From JAVVHH01 sp963835135 (GTDB lineage: Bacteria; Pseudomonadota; Alphaproteobacteria; Acetobacterales; Acetobacteraceae), in contig CAWIEF010000003.1 of the NCBI GenBank assembly GCA_963835135.1, forward strand, positions 1,178,001 through 1,242,000: a DNA stretch of 64,000 nt, given 5' to 3'. The position numbers and the translations under genes are program-made. Numbering within the stretch: the first letter of the stretch is position 1; every line of letters starts with the position of its first letter. Of this stretch, positions 60,208 to 64,000 are shown in pieces. The notes below the pieces were generated by a model. That model was not told the origin of the DNA and ran no database searches. It saw only the letters and a program-made list of their open reading frames with translations.

Positions 60208-61701
60208 ATGACTGATCGATCGGCAACACTGCCCGTTCGTCGAGGTAATCTCGGCCAGCAGCCCTGGCTCTGGCTCATCGGGTTCTGTGCCGCAGGATGG
60301 GCTCTGCGCACGACCACCGCCATTACGTTTGCCGCGATCGAGCGGCCTGACGAGATCTTCCAGAACCTTGAACCGGCATACCGGCTTTGGACAGGGCACG
60401 GGATCGTCACGTGGGAATGGCGGGCAGGGATACGCTCGTGGCTGTTCCCCGGCGCGCTGTCGGGGCTGATGTTCCTGACCAGCCTGCTGCATCTGCCAGA
60501 CGGCGCCGCGATCCCGCTCATCTGGGCCGTGCTGTCGCTTGTGTCCTGCGGAGTGATCGCGGTGGGCGTGAGCATGGGATGGCGCCGCTTTGGCACGACC
60601 GGCGCCATATTGTGCGGTATTTTGACGGCGTTCTGGCCGGATCTGGTCTATTTCGGGCCAAAGACGCTCGGAGAGGTGCAATCCGGCAACTTGCTCGTCA
60701 TCGCAGCCGCGCTCGCCTCCCCCGGACCGGTGCGGCGGAGCGGGTGGCGGATGGCATCGATCGGCGTGCTGCTGGGCGCCGCCTTCGACCTACGGTTCCA
60801 ACTCTCCATCTCCTTGTTTCTCGTCGCATGCTGGGCCGCACGGTTCGATTTCCGCAAATCTTGGCTGCCCCTCGTTCTCGGGGCAGCCTTTCCCCTGCTC
60901 GTGCTCGCAGTGGTCGACTGGTTGACCCTCGGCAGCCCGCTTCAGTCCGTCTGGAAGAACATCCAGATCAACTTGCTTCAAAACAAGGCAGAAGCGTACG
61001 GGGTTGCCCCGCTCTACCAGTATCTCTATGACTTTTCGGCGCGGAACGGCGGTGTGGTGGTCGCCATGTCCGTGTTTTTCGTCCTTGGACTTAGATACGC
61101 ACCGCTGCTCGGGCTGACGACGATCAGTGTCGTGGCGTTCCACTCGTTGATCTCGCACAAGGAAATCAGCTTCGTCTACGCCGCCCTGCCCTGTGCGATG
61201 GTGACCATCGGCTTCGGCACGTCCCGGGTCGTCGAGGGGATGCAAACATGGTTGAGGCAACCTCCGTCACCCCGCCTGGCTCGGACCATGGCCGCCCTGG
61301 CCGCCCTCGCGACAGTGGTCACGCTTGCCAAGGCCGAGCGGCCCTTCGACAAGGGCTCGACGCCCACCGACCTCAAGAGTCTGTTCGGCTACGCTCATGC
61401 GCAAGCCGATCTGTGCGGGCTCGACTTCTTCGTTGACGACGAGAGCCTGTGGTCTTTGAGCGGGGGATACGCGGCCCTGCGCCGCCCCGTCCCCATCTAC
61501 ATGACGAGTTCGCTTCAAGCCTTCGCCGACAGCAAATCGGGCTTCAACTACGTGATCGCAAAACGCTCCATGCCGCTGGTCATGGACGGCCTGAGCGTCG
61601 TCCACTGCGGCCGAGACTATTGCTTGTTCCACCATCCGGTTCAGTGCCAACCTACCGTCGCTCATGAGATCACTGCAGAACTGGCTCGCACCGATCAGTA
61701 G
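60208..61701 (+). CDS. GT22-type membrane glycosyltransferase (mannosyltransferase-like)
   Basis: A 497-residue multi-spanning protein with about 10 helices. The N-terminal loop ERPDEIFQNLEPAYRLW followed by VTWEWRAGIRSW is the signature of the GT22 family (Alg9/Alg12/PIG-B relatives), with the acidic catalytic residue in PDEIFQ. The motif SHKEISFVYAALP matches the HKE segment of that family. These enzymes use polyprenyl-phosphate sugars on the outer face of the membrane. The acceptor is unknown. ATG at 60208 is chosen; a GTG at 60160 would add 16 residues. The final 130 residues form a soluble domain. Confidence 0.8.
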   Translation: MTDRSATLPVRRGNLGQQPWLWLIGFCAAGWALRTTTAITFAAIERPDEIFQNLEPAYRLWTGHGIVTWEWRAGIRSWLFPGALSGLMFLTSLLHLPDGAAIPLIWAVLSLVSCGVIAVGVSMGWRRFGTTGAILCGILTAFWPDLVYFGPKTLGEVQSGNLLVIAAALASPGPVRRSGWRMASIGVLLGAAFDLRFQLSISLFLVACWAARFDFRKSWLPLVLGAAFPLLVLAVVDWLTLGSPLQSVWKNIQINLLQNKAEAYGVAPLYQYLYDFSARNGGVVVAMSVFFVLGLRYAPLLGLTTISVVAFHSLISHKEISFVYAALPCAMVTIGFGTSRVVEGMQTWLRQPPSPRLARTMAALAALATVVTLAKAERPFDKGSTPTDLKSLFGYAHAQADLCGLDFFVDDESLWSLSGGYAALRRPVPIYMTSSLQAFADSKSGFNYVIAKRSMPLVMDGLSVVHCGRDYCLFHHPVQCQPTVAHEITAELARTDQ

Positions 61702-61710
61702 GATGCGGCC

Positions 61711-62865
61711 GTGAACGTCGCGGCTCCGCTTTCATCGGCCAGTGCTCCCGACGCTCGAGCCTTGGGCGCCGAGGCAGCCGGAGCCTTGCTGACCATCGAC
61801 CTCGGCGCCATCGCGTCGAACTATCGGCTGCTGCAGCGCCGGGTCGGTCCGGCGGCGTGCGGGGCCGTCGTCAAGGCCGATGCGTATGGGCTCGGCGCCG
61901 CGACGGTCGCGCCGATCCTGTTCGCCGCCGGCTGCCGGCACGTCTTCGTCGCCCACCTCGAAGAGGCCGTCGCGCTCCGCCGCGTGCTGCCCCTCGAGGC
62001 CGCAATCTACATCATGCATGGCGTCTTCGCCGGCGGCGAGGCCGCGTGTGTTGCCGGCGACCTCGTCCCCGTCAGCAACAGTCCGGCGCAGCTCGCGCGC
62101 TGGGCGGCGCTGGCGCGGCAGACCGGCCGCCGCTTGCCGGCCGTCATCCAGCTCGACACAGGCATGGCGCGCTTCGGCTTCGCCGCCCCAGCTCTGGCCG
62201 CCATCGGCGACGATCTCCGGGCGCTCGCGCTGCGCTTCGTCATGAGCCATCTCGCCTGCGCCGACACGCCCGCCGACCCGGCCAACGCCGAGCAACGGGC
62301 CCGTTTCGACAGTCTGCGCGCTCGGCTTCCGCCCGCCCCCGCCACCCTCGCTGCGTCCTCCGGCATTTTTCTCGGCCCGGCCTTCCACTACGACCTCGTC
62401 CGCCCAGGCGCTGCGCTCTTCGGCGTCGCCCCCACGCCAGGCGCCCCCAACCCGATGCAGCCCGTCATCCGGCTCGACGCCAAGGTCGTTCAACTCCGCG
62501 ACGTTCCAGCCGGCACCCGGATCGGCTACGGCCATACCGCCCGCACCACCGCGCCCGCCCGCCTGGCCACCATCGCCGTGGGTTACGCCGACGGCTATCT
62601 CCGCAGCGGCAGCAATCGCGGCAGCGCCTGGTCCGGCGACATCCCGCTGCCCATCATGGGCCGCGTTTCGATGGACAGCATCGTGCTCGACGCCTCGGCC
62701 GTGCCCGCTTGGGCCATGGACGAGGGATCCACCGTGGAGTTGATCGGCCCCCATCGCAGCGTCGACTCGGTCGCCGCCGACGCGGGCACGATCGGCTACG
62801 AGGTGCTGACGAGCCTCGGCCGGCGCTACCACCGCCGTTATGTCTTGGAGGACCCGCACGGTTGA
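61711..62865 (+). CDS. alr: Alanine racemase
   Basis: A 384-residue PLP-dependent racemase interconverting L- and D-alanine. The PLP lysine is Lys55 in VVKADAYGLG and the opposing catalytic tyrosine is Tyr273 in IGYGHTA. The C-terminal VGYADGY and MGRVSMDSIVLD complete the family set. The start is GTG at 61711. Its TGA overlaps the TTG start of dadA, so this is probably the catabolic (DadX-type) racemase rather than the sole biosynthetic one. Confidence 0.94.
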   Translation: MNVAAPLSSASAPDARALGAEAAGALLTIDLGAIASNYRLLQRRVGPAACGAVVKADAYGLGAATVAPILFAAGCRHVFVAHLEEAVALRRVLPLEAAIYIMHGVFAGGEAACVAGDLVPVSNSPAQLARWAALARQTGRRLPAVIQLDTGMARFGFAAPALAAIGDDLRALALRFVMSHLACADTPADPANAEQRARFDSLRARLPPAPATLAASSGIFLGPAFHYDLVRPGAALFGVAPTPGAPNPMQPVIRLDAKVVQLRDVPAGTRIGYGHTARTTAPARLATIAVGYADGYLRSGSNRGSAWSGDIPLPIMGRVSMDSIVLDASAVPAWAMDEGSTVELIGPHRSVDSVAADAGTIGYEVLTSLGRRYHRRYVLEDPHG

Positions 62866-64000
62866 AAGTTCTTGTTCTCGGCGCCGGCGTCGTCGGCATC
62901 ACCTCCGCCTACTACCTCGCCCAGGCTGGACACGAGGTCGAGGTCGTCGACCGGCAAGACGGCGCCGGACTGGAAACGTCGTTCGCCAATGCCGGGCAGG
63001 TCTCGCCCGGCTACTCCTCGCCATGGGCCGGACCGGGCATTCCGTTCAAAGCGCTAAAATGGCTCATGATGCGGCATCGCCCCTTCGTCATCTGGCCACG
63101 CGCCGACGCGCGGCTCGGCTGGTGGCTGGCGCAAATGCTCGCCAACTGCACCGAGCCCGCCTATCGCATCAACAAAGCGCGCATGGTTCGCCTGGCCGAG
63201 TACAGCCGCGACGCCCTGGTCGCGCTGCGGGCGGAGACCGGCATCGAATACGACCATCGCGAGCGCGGCACGCTGCAGCTCTTCCGCACGCACAAGCAGC
63301 TCGATCACATCCAAAGCGACACCGAAATCCTGGACCAATACGCCGTGCCCTACGAGATCCTCGACCCGGCCGGATGCATCGCCGCCGAGCCGGCCCTCGC
63401 CCGCGTCGAGCGGAAATTCGTCGGCGGACTGCGGCTGCCCGGCGACGAGACCGGCGACGCCCACGTCTTTACCCAGCGGCTCGCCGGCATCGCCGAGCAG
63501 CGCGGCGTCCGCTTCCGCTACGGCGTGCGCATCGGCCGGCTGCGCGCCGAGCAGGGCACGCTGTCCGGCGTGGAGACCGACCGAGGCGTGCTCACCGCCG
63601 ATCGGTATGTGGTCGCGCTCGGCTCCTACTCGCCGGCGTTGCTCTGGCCGCTCGGCATCCGGCTGCCGGTCTACCCGGTTAAAGGTTACTCGCTGACGCT
63701 GCCGATCACCGACGAGCCGGCCGCGCCCGTGTCCACGGTGATGGACGAGACTTACAAGATCGCCATCACGCGCCTGGGCGACCGCATCCGCGTCGGCGGC
63801 ACAGCCGAGCTGGTCGGCTTCAGCCAGCGGCTGCGCGCGCCCCGGCGGCGCACGCTCGAGCACTCCGTACACGATCTCTTTCCCGACGGCGGCGATCTAG
63901 CCCAAGCAAAGTTTTGGACCGGGTTGCGGCCAATGACGCCGGACGGTACGCCCATCGTGGGCCCAACCACCGTCCCCAACCTGTTCACCAACACGGGCCA
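62862..64000 (+). CDS. dadA: D-amino acid dehydrogenase small subunit DadA (cut by window edge)
   Basis: The first 379 residues of a flavoprotein that deaminates D-alanine and feeds electrons to the respiratory chain. The FAD-binding motif is KVLVLGAGVVGITSAYYLA, followed by the DadA loop ETSFANAGQVSPGYSSPWAGPG in parts, and the late FWTGLRPMTPDGTPIVG. About 35-40 residues are missing at the right edge. The start is TTG at 62862, overlapping the alr stop (TTGA), which gives MKVLVLGAG. With alr it makes an alanine catabolic pair. Confidence 0.94.
   Translation, partial: MKVLVLGAGVVGITSAYYLAQAGHEVEVVDRQDGAGLETSFANAGQVSPGYSSPWAGPGIPFKALKWLMMRHRPFVIWPRADARLGWWLAQMLANCTEPAYRINKARMVRLAEYSRDALVALRAETGIEYDHRERGTLQLFRTHKQLDHIQSDTEILDQYAVPYEILDPAGCIAAEPALARVERKFVGGLRLPGDETGDAHVFTQRLAGIAEQRGVRFRYGVRIGRLRAEQGTLSGVETDRGVLTADRYVVALGSYSPALLWPLGIRLPVYPVKGYSLTLPITDEPAAPVSTVMDETYKIAITRLGDRIRVGGTAELVGFSQRLRAPRRRTLEHSVHDLFPDGGDLAQAKFWTGLRPMTPDGTPIVGPTTVPNLFTNTG

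Overview
This 64 kb window is GC-rich chromosomal DNA from an alphaproteobacterium. The most likely home is the Rhodospirillales, possibly near Acetobacteraceae, but no rRNA or tRNA gene is present to confirm this. The placement rests on the fliC-flbT-flaF flagellin cluster, the mutY / DUF721 / dsbA / smc neighbourhood, the tatB-tatC-serS string, divergent erpA/dgt, a membrane-bound ferritin (MbfA) and several Tat-exported binding proteins.

Layout. (1) 0-5.3 kb: a UdgX-type uracil-DNA glycosylase, then a tightly coupled stressosome module rsbR-rsbS-rsbT-(GHKL+PP2C phosphatase) ending in a hybrid histidine kinase with an RsbT-like ATPase domain at its N-terminus. (2) 5.3-11.4 kb: OFA-family carboxylate transporter, sucD and sucC, erpA, a frameshifted dGTPase-like gene and mbfA. 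(3) 11.4-15.6 kb: tam, a B12-binding radical SAM protein and a peptide-type binding protein that appears to start at CTG. (4) 15.6-22.3 kb: tatB, tatC, serS, dnaQ-like, a Wzm/Wzt-type exporter and a lytic transglycosylase lipoprotein. (5) 22.4-30.3 kb: an acyl-CoA catabolic operon (DUF35 OB-fold protein, thiolase-like protein without the usual cysteine, fused ADP-forming acyl-CoA synthetase, two CoA-transferase subunits), then an FAD amine oxidoreductase and an amino-acid ABC system without ATPase. (6) 30.3-35.4 kb: a PEP-CTERM protein, a Rieske oxygenase and atpH-atpA-atpG, closed by a hairpin where atpD-atpC would be expected. (7) 35.6-41.4 kb: a sugar-type ABC transporter without ATPase and a large beta-helix/Ig-like secreted protein with a near-perfect 325 bp internal duplication. 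(8) 41.4-46.4 kb: two tandem M17 aminopeptidases, cysQ and a sua5/tsaC gene with an odd tail. (9) 46.2-51.2 kb: an accessory, partly AT-rich stretch with hypothetical membrane proteins and three broken genes. (10) 51.2-64 kb: core genes again (smc, dsbA, DUF721/dciA-like, mutY), the flagellin cluster, a GT22-type membrane glycosyltransferase, and alr-dadA running off the right edge.

How they work together. The stressosome genes overlap or abut one another and would form one signalling unit that seems to feed a two-component kinase rather than a sigma factor. The 22-27 kb operon looks like activation, C-C bond cleavage and CoA exchange on an unknown acyl-CoA. alr-dadA is a classic D-alanine catabolic pair. 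Both ABC importers must borrow an ATPase encoded elsewhere. No CRISPR array, transposase, integrase or RNA gene was recognised.
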